From contig CM039126.1 in NCBI GenBank assembly GCA_022036555.1, forward strand, positions 8,538,079-8,602,078: 64,000 nt of DNA, read 5' to 3'. Under the pieces are notes generated by a model that did no database searches, was not told the origin of the DNA, and was given only the letters and a program-made list of their open reading frames with translations. Source of the stretch: Microstegium vimineum. Its lineage: Eukaryota; Streptophyta; Magnoliopsida; Poales; Poaceae. The position numbers and the translations under genes were made by a program. This document shows, one piece after another, positions 22,791-34,592 of the stretch (position 1 is its first letter; each line of letters opens with the position of its first letter).

Positions 22791-25700
22791 ATGAAGGATC
22801 CGGGATCGGGCGGCGTCACTCCCAGCCCCGCAGAAGGTGAGGTTTTCCTTGCTTTGTTTTTTTTTCGTAAAGTCCAATTTCTCAGCGCCACCTATACATT
22901 TCTCGATTCAGCATCTTGTGATCTTGCCATGATTCATGATCGTCACCGTGAGCTGTCCACCTGTCTGTAATCGCAGTTACTGCACTTCTTCTTGTTGCTT
23001 GTGGTTAATTGCGAGGAAATTGATCCATGAATCTTCTTTACTTGATCTGGTATATATGCAGTGTAATAATTAGCTCTTTTTGTTTTTTTTTATTTGGAAA
23101 CCAGGGAAAAGAAACCCATCAACTCGGAGCTGTGGCACGCTTGTGCCGGTCCGCTGGTGTCGTTGCCCCCGGTGGGCAGTCTCGTCGTGTACTTCCCGCA
23201 GGGCCATAGCGAACAGGTGCAGGATTTATCAGTGTGCAGCAGGAATGAGTTGATTCAGCCAATATTTTCTGAAAAGTTTCTTGTTCTGGTAATTCTGTAT
23301 CAGGTTGCTGCTTCAATGCATAAGGAGCTGGATACCGTCCCCAGTTACCCATCTCTGCCTTCTAAGTTGATCTGCAAGCTTCTAAGTCTCACCTTACATG
23401 TATGTCAGTGCTAGTTTTATCCTCTTGTGCTGCATCTTCTTTTTTAAACCACCCTACACGGTTCTTCCAGACAGCCTGGGGAGTGCCAATTTTGGCCACA
23501 AGCAGTATTTTTTTTTAGAAAAGAGGGTTTCCCCCGCTTTATAGATCATAAAGCAAACGTAGCATCCAAGTTTAGAGCGTAACAGCGCGCCCGCCAGAAC
23601 CGACCTAAAGGTCGCTTACAGAACCAAACAACTCTCCCAAATTCTCAGCCACGAGCAGTATGACTTTGATTTACTAATTGGGCACACGAAATATATTTCT
23701 TGTGCAGGCAGATTCTGAAACCGATGAAGTTTATGCCCAGATGACACTTCAGCCTGTGAACAAAGTATGTGAGCATTCTTTTCGAGAAAGTTATTTTTGT
23801 TGTTGATTTCTTGAGTGGAAATGAGATTTTTTTTCTCTCAACGCAACTAGTATGATCGAGACGCAATGCTGGCATCTGAATTGGGTCTGAAGCAAAACAA
23901 ACAACCAACAGAATTCTTTTGCAAGACGTTGACAGCAAGCGACACAAGTACGCATGGGGGATTCTCAGTGCCACGCCGTGCAGCTGAGAAGATATTTCCA
24001 CCGCTAGTATGCAATATTTCTGCATAACATTGGAATAACTTTAATGGATCTATGAATTTATCAGATGCAATAAATACCTCCCTTACCAGGGTAACATGTT
24101 CGATAGGACTTTACGATGCAACCACCAGCCCAAGAACTCATTGCCAAGGATCTGCATGACATTTCATGGAAATTTCGACATATCTATCGAGGTACTGAAA
24201 TTTTGCCAAGCACTGAAATAATACATGTATATTAACTTTGTAGTGTATATGGATGCGAATTGTTATGCAGCCGAGGATCGCTGCTGGAAATTTTTTGGGT
24301 ACACTATTTATGTTTGGCCTTTAGCAACTATTAGGATTCCAATTTTTCATGAAACTTTTAAGGAAATCTGTACTAGAATTTGATGTCTGATAAATCAGAG
24401 GTGTTGTGTACTTATCACTATACTGTACCTGCACATGCAGGTCAACCGAAGAGGCATCTTTTGACAACTGGTTGGAGTGTCTTCGTCAGTACAAAAAGGC
24501 TGTTAGCTGGTGATTCAGTTCTCTTTATAAGGTAATATAAGTATATAACCATTTCCAGTCACTAAAAACTATGTGTGTATTAGATAGTTACAGAAAACAT
24601 TGATCATACACATTTTTTCCAGGGATGAGAAATCTCAGCTTCTCTTAGGTATAAGGCGTGCTAGCAGACCCCAACCAGCTCTGTCATCATCAGTTTTATC
24701 AAGTGACAGCATGCACATTGGAATCCTGGCAGCAGCAGCCCATGCTGCTGCAAATAGTAGCCCATTTACTATTTTCTATAACCCAAGGTATTTTAGTTGC
24801 TAATTTTACCTTATTGGAACTTTCTGTCAGTACTTAGCCTAATGAATCATACTATTCTTCGGATAGGGCAAGCCCCTCGGAATTTGTCATCCCTTTAGCA
24901 AAATACAATAAGGCTCTGTATACACAAGTGTCCCTTGGAATGCGATTCAGAATGCTCTTTGAGACTGAGGATTCAGGGGTAAGAAGGTACATGGGCACGA
25001 TCACAGGCATTGGCGACTTAGATCCACTGCGGTGGAAGAATTCTCATTGGCGAAACCTTCAGGTATGTCATTCATCTTCCTTTTCATGTTAATCTGCAGT
25101 TATATCCATTTAATTCAGCTACATCCAGTAAGATATTAGCTGGGTCAAGAAGTGAAGCTGGAGTTACACGAGTCAACCCCAATGTTATATGGATTTTATA
25201 TAAAATTTATCTTACACCATACGGAAATGAGTTTCAAAGACTATAGCATAAAAGGATGGCAGATTCATCTAACTTCATCTGTCTTTTCCACTTCAGGTTG
25301 GTTGGGATGAATCCACTGCCTCAGAGAGGCGCACCCGTGTTTCGATATGGGAGATTGAACCAGTTGCTACACCATTCTATATATGCCCACCACCATTTTT
25401 CAGGCAAAAGCTTCCTAAGCAGCCAGGAATGCCAGGTACAAATAATATTATGGTATCTACCAACTACCATACAGGAAATAATTTTCTCAAACACAGCGGA
25501 GTTGTGTATGATTGCATTAATAGAAGAGAGTTATGACACCCCTCCACCCCCTCCCCCCCCCCCCCCCCCCCCCTCCCAGATGAAAGGATTGCATACATGC
25601 CTGTAAAAAAGTGACCATAAAGGAAATAATGCCATACACATTGTTCTTTTTATCTTTTTTTAGTTCTGTTTTTTCATGCATTTGTTAAACCGATGGGCAA

Positions 25701-28700
25701 TGCTACGGTACACCCTTTACCTCCTAGGAGGTAATCAACATCAACATCAACATCAACAAAGCCTGTAGTCCCAAACAAGTTGGGGTAGGCTAGAGTTGAA
25801 ACCCAACAAAATACCCAAGTCATGGTTCCGGCACTTCAATAGCTGCTTTCCAGACAATCCTATCCAAACATAGATCTCTAGATATATCCCAAGCTTTTAA
25901 ATCCCTATTCACCGCCTCCGCCCATGTCAACTTCGGTCTTCCTCTGCCTCTCCTTATATTATTAGCTTGGCTTGGGACTCCACAGCGCACTGGTGCATCT
26001 GACGGTCTCCTCTGGACATGGCCAAACCATCTCAACCGATGTTGGACAAGTTTTTCTTCAATTGGTGCCACCCCTAGGCGATCACGTATATCATCATTCC
26101 GAACTCGGTCCATTCTTGTGTGACCACAGATCCAACGCAACATTCGTATCTCCTAGGAGGTAATATCTCAAATAAATCTGAGCCATCATTTTTTTAGATT
26201 TTTAGATTAATTATTTAATTGAGAAAAAGAAAAAATATTCTCAAATCCCTTTGATTAAGGAGATACGAATGGACATGCAGTTCCATCCTTTTTTATGTGC
26301 ATATGGCCGTATCTTTTTTCCTTTTATGTGACTTAATTAATAAAAAATATATTACATACATAAACTATCATAACTATTAACTAACATATTAATTAAGCCA
26401 AGAACTTTAGTGATTTAACATATATTTCACACTAACACATTTAATGATCGAGTATTTATTATATTATATTAACTTAATTAAAACTATATTATATAATTGA
26501 AGTGATCTTATAATAAAACATTTATTTATGCACATAAAGTTTCATACACGTGCATTGGTAAGTTGTGCACGTATATACACATACACACATTCCTTAGTTT
26601 GCATGACTAAATTATACGTGTGCTTAGAAAAATAGTTAGTTTATTCTAATTAGGTTATCTTATATCTAAAGCTGCAACAAAAAAAGATTCATTATATCGA
26701 ATAAATCATATATGCATCAATTAGATCTTAAAAAGATTTTTATACCTAAAACTTTCCTTATTTCACATATTACCTCCTAGGAAGTAATAGATGATTCTGA
26801 CCGTCTGATCTAATTAAATGAACGGCTCACAGTTATTTGGGTGTACCACAGCAAAACCCTAAACCGATTGACTATCATGTGGCCTTGAATACTTAAGTTG
26901 GCAAAAATTTATTTCGTGAACTTAGTTCTTACTCTTTCTTGTCTATAACCTTGATATATAAACTATCAGCAAGAAGTGTTGGTTGCTTTTTGAAAATCAC
27001 AAATAAGTTGCATAGACATGGAGATTCCCTTTCCTAAATATCATTGCTTCTTGTTTATGTATAAATGAGACTTTTAACTATGAGCAGGTATACTGGCCTA
27101 CTTGTTTGTCATCCTTGTGTTGGAGTCATTTCTTAATGAACAATTCAACATGCATGCATCTAGTATTTGTACTGTTTCCTTTTTTCTGAAGATATACTTT
27201 GTCCTATGAAATGAATCTCGCAGATGATGAAAACGAGGTTGAGAGTGCTTTCAAAAGAGCAATGCCATGGCTTGCTGATGACTTTGCTCTGAAAGATGTC
27301 CAAAATGCATTATTTCCAGGCCTGAGCCTAGTTCAATGGATGGCTATGCAGCAAAATCCTCAGATGCTAGCAACTGCTGCCCCTGCTGTACAGTCACAGT
27401 ACTTGACCTCTAATGCACTGGGTATGCAGGATGGGATAGGCAGTGTCAGTGAAGATCCAACAAAAAGATTGAGTATGCAGGCCCAAAATATTGGCTTACC
27501 TAATTTACAGGCTGGTTCGAAAGTGGACCACCCTGCAATTACCTCATTAGCTCAACACCAGCAACAGCCTCACCATGTATTGCAACAGCAGCAGGTCCAA
27601 CCACTGCAGCAAAGTTCTGCGATTCTACAGCAACAGCAAGCCCAGCTGTTGCAGCAAAATGCCATTCACTTGCAGCAGCAGCAAGAACAACTCCAACGTC
27701 AACAATCACAGCCGCAGCAACAGTTGAAAGCTACTGCATGTCTTCAGTCATCGGACCAGCACAAGCTGAAAGAGCAACAACCTTCAGGTGGACAAGCTGT
27801 CTCACAAGCACAATTGTTAAACCAGATTTTGCAACCATCTTCATCACAGCTACAACAGTTGGGTTTACCCAAGTCACCTACCCAGCGCCCAGGGTTACCA
27901 GGTCTAACAACAATGGGTTCTTTGCAGCAATCACAATTAACTCAGACTCCACAGCTGCAACAAACAGCAGAATACCAGCAGGCACTCCTACAAAGTCAAC
28001 AACCCCAACTACAACAGTTATCACAATCAGAATTGCAGCTGCAGCTGCTTCAAAAGATTCAACAACAAAATTTGCTATCTCAACTGAACCCACAGCATCA
28101 GTCCCAGCTGATCCAACAACTGTCTCAGAAAAGCCAGGAAATTCTCCAGCAACAAGTTCTTCAACATCAGTTGGGTGGTGCTGATGCCATGGGCCAGCTC
28201 AAACATTTCCAGCAAACACCTTTGAACCATCCGACGGGATCCCTGACACCCCAGCAACTTGTAAGATCACACTCAGCACTCGCTGAGAGCGAAGAACCAT
28301 CCAGCTCAACAGCTCCATCTGGCAGCCGTATCTCCCCAATAAATTCATTGAGTAGAGCACACCAAGGAAGCAGAAATTTGCCTGAGATGCCAGCAACACC
28401 ACAGATTGAGCACTTACTTCAGGAAATTCAAAGTAAGTCAGATAATCGAATCAAGAATGATATACAAGGTAGTAAAGAAACAGCCCATGCACCTAATCGT
28501 CATCTAGCTTCAGATCAACTTGATGCGTCATCTGCGACCTCCTTTTGTTTAGATGAGAGCCCACGAGAAGGCTTTTCCTTTCCTCCAGTTTGTTTGGATA
28601 ACAATGTTCAAGTTGATCCAAGAGAGAATTTTCTTATTGCGGAAAATGTGGATACATTAATGCCCGACGCTCTGTTGTCAAGAGGGATGTCGTCTGGAAA

Positions 28701-30291
28701 GGGTATATGCAATCTACCTTCTGGACAAAGAGATCATAGGGATGTGGAGAACGAGCTATCGTCTGCTGCATTCAGCTCCCAGTCGTTTGGTGTACCTGAC
28801 ATGTCTTTTAAGCCTGGATGTTCAAGTGATGCTGCTGTTGCTGATGGTGGAATGGCAAGCCAAGGTTTGTGGAATAGTCAAACACAGCGGATGAGAACCT
28901 TCACCAAGGTTGGTTACTTGGTAACACTTAAACTAAGAATGCATTTATTATGCATACCTGTTTGTGTCAATATGTGCATACTCTCAAAACCGTGAAGTAC
29001 TCTAATATTCTCTTAGAAGTACATCTAGTGGAGTGATAAAAACTTACCTTTTTACGCTTTATTTCCTTAACAATAATTTGAACATTTTCCTGCAAATTCA
29101 TGAGAAAACCTTGTCTTCACCAACAAGTAAATAGGTGTGGATATCATTGTAATACTTAGTGTTGAAGTATAAGAATTGTCCACCCTTCTCCATCGTTAAG
29201 CTTTTAGGCTAAATTGATCGGTTCATGCAACTCAATATGGTACCACAGAGTCAACGGTCTAAACCTTTGGTGCATGGTACTCAATATGGCATTAGTGCTA
29301 AAGGTCTCAAATTCCAATTATGGCTAGCACAATTAATAAAATAATTGTTGCCCACTCCTATTTCACATACGAGGCCGGAGTGAGCCTCCATTTGAGGGAT
29401 AGTGTTTAAGCACAAGTGAATTCTCCACCACTCACAATCAGCTTAAGCTTTTTTGTTGAACTGATCGGTGCATAGTTGAATACTTAGTGTTCAGAAAGTC
29501 GTTTGGATAGCACTGAGGAACATATATATTTGCGTGCCACCTTGGAGTTTCCATTCCAGCATTGCATAAATGGGATAAATTGTGAACTGATGTAGGGTGC
29601 ATGTAGCTCTAAGCTGGACGATGAATTATTATTTACTGCAGCACATATAGCATTGGTGAGAGTTTTGAAGTGTCTATACTAAGGTTTGTGATAGCATTAC
29701 CGCTCTACAACCCTGTTTCAGTCTTGGGCTTAATACTCTGCTCATTATATTTACTCAATTACTCAATTCTTACTATGTGCCAAACTGATACCCAGTGGTG
29801 CCATTATCCAATAATAGTGCAATCATATGTACACTCGTCTTGATTTGAAGGTTCAAAAGCGTGGATCTGTTGGGAGATCAATTGATATAACACGATACCA
29901 AGGTTATGAAGATCTTCGGCATGATCTTGCATGCATGTTTGGTATTCAAGGGCAGCTTGAAGACCCCTACAGAACGGATTGGAAGCTGGTCTATGTTGAT
30001 CATGAAAATGACATCCTCCTTGTCGGGGATGACCCCTGGGAGTAAGTTCCTACTTGTGTTTCCTTCTCTCATCTCTTTGGTACATCCTTACCATGGTGTT
30101 TCTTCACCTGTTCCATTTCTGATGATTTGAAAATCCTGACCTGCAGGGAGTTTGTAAGCTGTGTCAAGAGCATTAAAATATTATCATCTGTTGAAGTACA
30201 GCAAATGAGCTTGGATGGTGACCTTGGTTGCATACCTCCTCAAACTCAAGCCTGTAGTGCTTCTGATGACGCAAATGCATGGAGGGCCTGA
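22791..30291 (+). CDS. ARF: Auxin response factor, activator class (ARF7/ARF19 clade)
   Basis: A nuclear transcription factor that binds auxin-response elements and activates genes when Aux/IAA repressors are degraded. Exons: 22791-22841, 23112-23216, 23304-23399, 23708-23764, 23851-24006, 24107-24191, 24441-24531, 24623-24787, 24867-25062, 25297-25435, 27224-28908, 29851-30041, 30147-30291. Together they encode 1,053 residues. In order: [15 protein letters not shown] dimerisation segment; B3 domain at about 125-230 ([39 protein letters not shown]); ARF domain ([25 protein letters not shown]); long Gln-rich middle on exon 11, marking an activator; PB1 domain on exons 12-13 ([14 protein letters not shown] with the conserved Lys, then [17 protein letters not shown]). 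The end [12 protein letters not shown] resembles rice OsARF16/19-type proteins; the exact orthologue number is uncertain. Intron 1 is problematic: the best acceptor (CAG at 23102-23104) would shift the frame, so I chose the frame-preserving pair 22841/23112. Introns 3 and 10 carry transposon insertions. Confidence 0.95.
23508..23647 (-). mobile_element. Short retroposon (SINE or LINE tail) in ARF intron 3
   Basis: The 140-bp insert has poly-T at its left end, that is, poly-A on the minus strand. It is flanked by a 13-bp target duplication, gccac(a/g)agcagta, at 23495-23507 and 23648-23660 with one mismatch. Its 3' part on the minus strand reads ataaagcgggggaaaccc before the A-tract, a motif common in grass retroposons. 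No tRNA-like head was recognised, so the SINE versus truncated LINE choice is open. Confidence 0.75.
25553..25573 (+). repeat. Run of 21 C in ARF intron 10
   Basis: A C tract preceded by C-rich DNA. On the other strand it is a strong G-quadruplex candidate. It lies about 120 bp after the exon 10 donor. Length may be affected by sequencing error. Confidence 0.9.
25695..26859. mobile_element. Mutator-type MITE in ARF intron 10, 9-bp target duplication
   Basis: The direct repeat taaaccgat occurs at 25686-25694 and 26860-26868. It flanks imperfect terminal inverted repeats: gggcaatgctacggtacaccc at the left against gggtgtaccacagcaaaaccc at the right, 16 of 21 matching after inversion. A second palindromic motif, acctcctaggaggtaat, sits near the left end and its partner near 26771. 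The interior is AT-rich and noncoding. A 9-bp TSD is diagnostic of Mutator-like transposition. A LINE fragment was later inserted inside it. Confidence 0.88.
25736..26149 (-). mobile_element. 5'-truncated RTE-clade LINE nested in the MITE
   Basis: The minus strand encodes the C-terminus of an RTE-type polyprotein, from [20 protein letters not shown] through [12 protein letters not shown] to KAAIEVPEP and a stop at 25820-25822. This is followed by a 3' tail ending in TTGATG repeats, the RTE hallmark, instead of poly-A. A 15-bp target duplication, ctcctaggaggtaat, is present at 25721-25735 and 26150-26164. The frame in this fragment is still open, which suggests a recent insertion. Confidence 0.9.
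29197..29468. repeat. Dispersed repeat bounded by 27-bp imperfect direct repeats, ARF intron 11
   Basis: The block ttaagctttt...gatcggt occurs at about 29197-29224 and about 29441-29468, with about 215 bp between. Inside, ctcaatatgg is repeated at about 29232 and 29280. No inverted ends or poly-A are seen. It may be a fragment of a tandem or retroposon family. Confidence 0.5.
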
Positions 30292-31618
30292 CATAAATAC
30301 TAATACGCTTCTTACCATTTTTTAAATGATACTGAGAGTCAGGGTTAAAGAAGTGAAATACACGTCTAACTAATTACGAGATATTACTTAGAGCCAGCCA
30401 AACTCACTGACAATCGGTGAAAAACTTGTGGCAGAAGTTGTGCAGCAAGCTGCCATATTTTAGAGGTCTTGACAGATGACGCTTTGTTCCACTGAAATCG
30501 GGTAATTACTCAACATAATCATATTAGTTTCTTTTTTTTTGTGTATGTTGGGTGGGGGTGGGGGGTATAAGACTTCTTTGAAGTTGAGAAGCTACTATGC
30601 CTTTTGGGACCTACGTTCATTGTAATCCGACAGAATTGTTTAATTATCTCAGTGTATATATGTGCTGTATAACTGTAATTGTTGGTTTTGCAACTCGCAA
30701 TCCCCATTGTAACTGTTCCCGTGTGCTACTTTCACCACTGAAGTACTAGTAGAAAAATTAGAAATTGTATTGACTATCTGAAAAAGAAAATTTGATTCAG
30801 TATCGGATACAGTACAGTCTTGTTAAATTTTCTGTGATAGAGTGCATTTGCTAGATACCACTTGTTAGAGTGCATAGTTAATTTCGAGATCCAAATAGAT
30901 CTACTAATCAACGAATGCGGAACCATAACCATCATAGAAAAAAATACGTAAACGAGAACGACACCGAGGCACAATATTTTTTTTATCAAAGTTCGGTGAT
31001 ATGCCTAAACTTCGGGGCAATGACTAAGAGCGCTCCTCCCCATAAAACAACAGCTACACTGACATCCGAGCGATCCCGCGGCCTCGCCGCTACCCTAACC
31101 AGTCGCTAAGTCGTCTCATGGTTACAACAGGGGTTGTCTCATATTTATGACTTCCTAGGACACAGAGTTTGATTCCAACTCTATTCTAACCTCTAATATA
31201 ACTCAAGTCCAATGTAACCAAAATTGTACACATATTCGACACATATTTAACATTCTTCAGTTTAGATGGGCCCGTGATAACGCTCGAAAATGTTTACTAT
31301 TGAACCATGTTTACACTCCGTAGTCACATAGGAGAAATGCAGAGCTAGCGTGCATTCTGGGATAATGACTTTGTTCTGCTGGTATAAAAGACGGCTAATT
31401 GAATAGTATTTTATGAGAGAATAAGTTGAAACAAGGTGAAAGTAATTCAAACTAGGTAGTTCAAATGAACGTAGTGTTTTTCAGTGGCAAGCCTCTGTTG
31501 ATGTCGAGTACTCCCTTCGTCCCATTGAAATTGCGTCTTCCCCGTTTCAAGCGCACTCCCTAGGACGTTCTAGAACCATCCGGTCCCTACGCATCACCAA
31601 CCAACTAACCAAGCAAAT
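30292..31618. other. ARF 3' region and intergenic DNA
   Basis: The first several hundred bases are probably ARF 3' untranslated sequence. AT-rich stretches with aataaa-like motifs occur, but no single poly-A site can be fixed. Near 31512 there is one isolated Stowaway end (tactcccttcgtcccattg). No further gene is seen. Confidence 0.4.
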
Positions 31619-31744
31619 GGTCTATTCGTTTGGCAGGATTATGCACTGTTCCGACAGGATTATTCACTGCTGGCTGATTTCTTGTGAGAGAAAAATATTG
31701 TTCCGGCTGGATTTAAGCCCGCTGAAAAGCCAAGCGAACAGGCT
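31619..31744. mobile_element. Small MITE
   Basis: The left end is ggtctattcgtttggcag and the right end is agccaagcgaacaggct. Each is the inverted form of the other with few mismatches, around a noncoding palindromic interior. This is a frequent grass MITE family. Superfamily not certain. Confidence 0.65.
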
Positions 31745-31856
31745 GAAAGCGGTTAACCGCGCTCGGTTTAGGCCGGTACCGTACCCCTCCGGAGCAGCTT
31801 ACCCCTGTCAAATCAATCCAACTCGCGTGCGCTAAGCCCCAAATCGGAGCAGGGTA

Positions 31857-34592
31857 AGAGCAACTCCAGCAGGAGCCCCTAAAACAGGGCCACTACTTTT
31901 TATTTGGGTGCTCCCCCTACTTTTGGGGGGTCTGTTTTCTGGACTGAACTCCAGCAGTAGCCCCAAAACAGAGCCTGGCAACTTCTTAAGAGTGCCCTCT
32001 ATTTTCTCTCACAATATATGCATATGTATTTGAGAACATCATATTATATAATAATTTATTTAAACTATATCAATAAAGCACCGTGTGTAAAATAATAAAC
32101 GAAAAAAAAATCAAATGTTCACATATAAATTCAAACATAAATTTTGTCCAAATTTGATGACAATCAAAAGTCTAGAGCTCCAATAATAATTTAAAAGACT
32201 AGAGCTGCAAGCCTGCAACTTGCATTGATTGATTGTGCTACTTCACTAAAGAACCAGATCATTATCAAATGAAAAGACACATAGTCCTGCTACCATATCC
32301 TTCACTGCCTAATATCAAATTTCTCCTCCACCACTGGCTTCATGTCCACTGCTACCATCAAAAGCGTTGTTGAAAGCTGCCATCTTCTGAGCTGCAATAT
32401 GAGCCCTCATTGCTATCACATATGTCTTTTGGGAGGGGTCTAATTTCTCAAGGTCACAGAACATAATCTGTTGTTCTTGCTCCCATTGCCTCTTCTTCTC
32501 CTTATTTGCAATCTTGCGCTCTTCAAGTGATATTTTGCGCTCATGCATCATCTTGTTCTCGAACCACCTATCTTCTCTAACTTTCTCTTTCTCTGCAAGA
32601 AACTTCTCTATCAAGTTATAATTCACACATTGTTCTCCTCCTTTCTTCAGCTTCTCTTTTGCTTGCTTCCTCCCCATAGGCCTTTTACTGCTAGGCATGG
32701 AAGAGTCAGGGGTTTGGCTCTTTCCGCCCTCATCTTCAACATCAACCACATCCATTGTTCCTGGTGGTGAATTGTCTTCCCTGGACCTTTTATTGGTGAC
32801 AGGGGACACAAACTTCTCACTGTGCCTAATTTTCAGCCAACAATGAAGGAAAGCAAAAGCCTTCTTCTTTGGATCTTTGCTTGCATATGCATTTTGAGCT
32901 TCTAGCAACTGAAATCAAAGATGCAGCAACTTAATAAAAACAATGATGCAACAACTTAATAAAATCAAAGATGGAGCAACTTTTAGCAACAATGATGCAT
33001 CAGCTAAAAAAATTCTCACATGTTCCTGATATGGCACTCCACTAGGATGACGACGTTCAACATCATCAAATAACCCTTGAAACTTCTGGCACTCTTTGTG
33101 AATTGTCGCCCACCTATGCTCAAGAGAATTTGCATTCCTATCAGATGCAAATTTTCTATTGGCATGAAAGTTATCATGAATTCTCTTCCAATAGGCTTTG
33201 CCAGGTTGCTCATTTTCAGTGATAGGATCCATAGTTATGTTCTTCCATGATTCACACAATTGGATGTCTTCATCGAGAGAGTAGTTGGCAACACGGATTG
33301 CCTTCTTCTTTGGAGCACTAGGTTGATTAGGTAAAATTCCAATGTCATCAATCTCAATTTCGTCGGACATCATCCGTGACCAAGCACCTCCCTGTGACAT
33401 CACAAACTATACAGAAATAACAATAGATCATTTATAAGCTGAGCACACACAACACTGTGCTGCAAATATGGCAAAAAAATAAAGATCTGCAGCCATATGC
33501 CTAATATTCCTATGCACTGCAGTACAGAAAATCATGTTTTGGGCATGTTCAGTTCATTTTACTATTGTAGGAAAAAAAACCCATCACAATAGAAACTAAG
33601 AAATGATATTTCTGAAGTTAGCATATATTACTAGTAGATTTCAGTTTAGCCATCACAATAGAAAAAAAAACAGTCATCACAATAGAAAAAAAACAGCCAT
33701 CGATATCATTTCAATTTAGGCACGTATTAGTTTATAATTTCAGTAACCAAAACATCAATGTCTTCTATCAGATAAAGCAAATTATTTTTTAGTTCAGCAG
33801 ACAGAGAGCAATTACCGGTAGGACACTATGACACACCTTATTAACGGAGACCAATTACTAGTAGCCTAGTAGGAAAGATAACTTGTACAGAAAATTGAAA
33901 AAAAAAATCTCCAGTCACTCAAGTACGTACAACCATGACTAGATGGAACGATAATCAATCGAGCAAGTCTGCAGTACAAGTCATGGTTCAGAACTTACCT
34001 TCCCGTTGGAGTCCGTGCCGGAAATCTGGGCTGGGGCAAGTCTGGATCACCGGAAATCACTGGGGCTGGGAGGAGTCGCCGAAGCCGGTGTGGAGTCCGT
34101 GCCGTCGGGAGTTGCAGGAGCCAGGGGAAGTTGCAGAAGCAAGCAGATTCGTGGGGTGCCGGGGAAGTCGCACTGAAGACAACAGGAGGGGATGGTGCCG
34201 ACCCTTCTTCCTCAACGCCGGGGAGGGAAGCCAGAGAGGAAGACGACAAGCGACCTTCAGTGTCGTAGATGAGACGGCGACGAGCGTTCGCGCAGAGGTA
34301 GGGACGGAGAGGTTGGCGGCGCGCGTGCAAACCCTAGTGCTGCGCGCGCTGTAGAAAATGTTGCGCGTGGGAGGGAGCGAGGGGGGAGAGCGGGAGAAGA
34401 GTTGACGCACGCGGGGAAAAACAGAAGGAACTGTCGTTTCGGGGCCGGGTCGAGAGCCAACAGGAATGGGGTCTGGAGCTCGGATTTGGGGTCCCAGCCA
34501 AATTTCGGGGGACAAATAGGGGCACATCTGGAGTAGATTTTTTGCTATAAGACCCCATATTTAGCTGGAGCTTGACTAGGAGCCTTGCTGGA
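31857..34592. mobile_element. Probable PIF/Harbinger-type element carrying only a Myb-like gene
   Basis: The left edge (ctccagcaggagccccta, repeated with change at about 31951) and the inverted right edge (ctccagcaaggctcctag on the other strand, again repeated inward as gctccagctaa) form degenerate inverted termini. The block carries one two-exon gene on the minus strand. PIF/Harbinger elements typically encode a Myb/SANT-like protein plus a DDE transposase. No transposase is present here. No clear TSD was found, so boundaries are approximate. Confidence 0.5.
32315..33403 (-). CDS. Myb/SANT-like DNA-binding protein with NAM-associated C-terminal domain
   Basis: Two exons, 33403-33020 and 32908-32315, encode an uninterrupted 325-residue protein. 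The 111-bp intron has a GTGAGA donor and TTTCAG acceptor and joins PYQEH to LLEAQN in phase 0. Residues about 38-115 form a trihelix/Myb-like segment (NYSLDEDIQLCESWKNI, GKAYWKRI, NSLEHRWATIHKECQKF). The C-terminal half matches the family annotated as 'no apical meristem-associated' (KKAFAFLHCWLKIRH, then KRPMGRKQAKEKLK, then a charged coiled-coil-like stretch). Such proteins are often PIF/Harbinger ORF1 products that bind element ends with the transposase, and some are host genes. The lack of stops argues for a young element or a maintained function. The start could be either of two nearby Met codons or lie in an upstream exon. Confidence 0.75.

Noticed and set aside
25256..25606. Frame ending in a poly-proline tail
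   Set aside because: This is ARF exon 10 in a wrong frame running into the C21 tract of intron 10.
27738..28184. Thr/Ala-rich 148-codon frame inside the ARF exon
   Set aside because: It is an alternative-frame shadow of the Gln-rich CAG/CAA repeats of exon 11.
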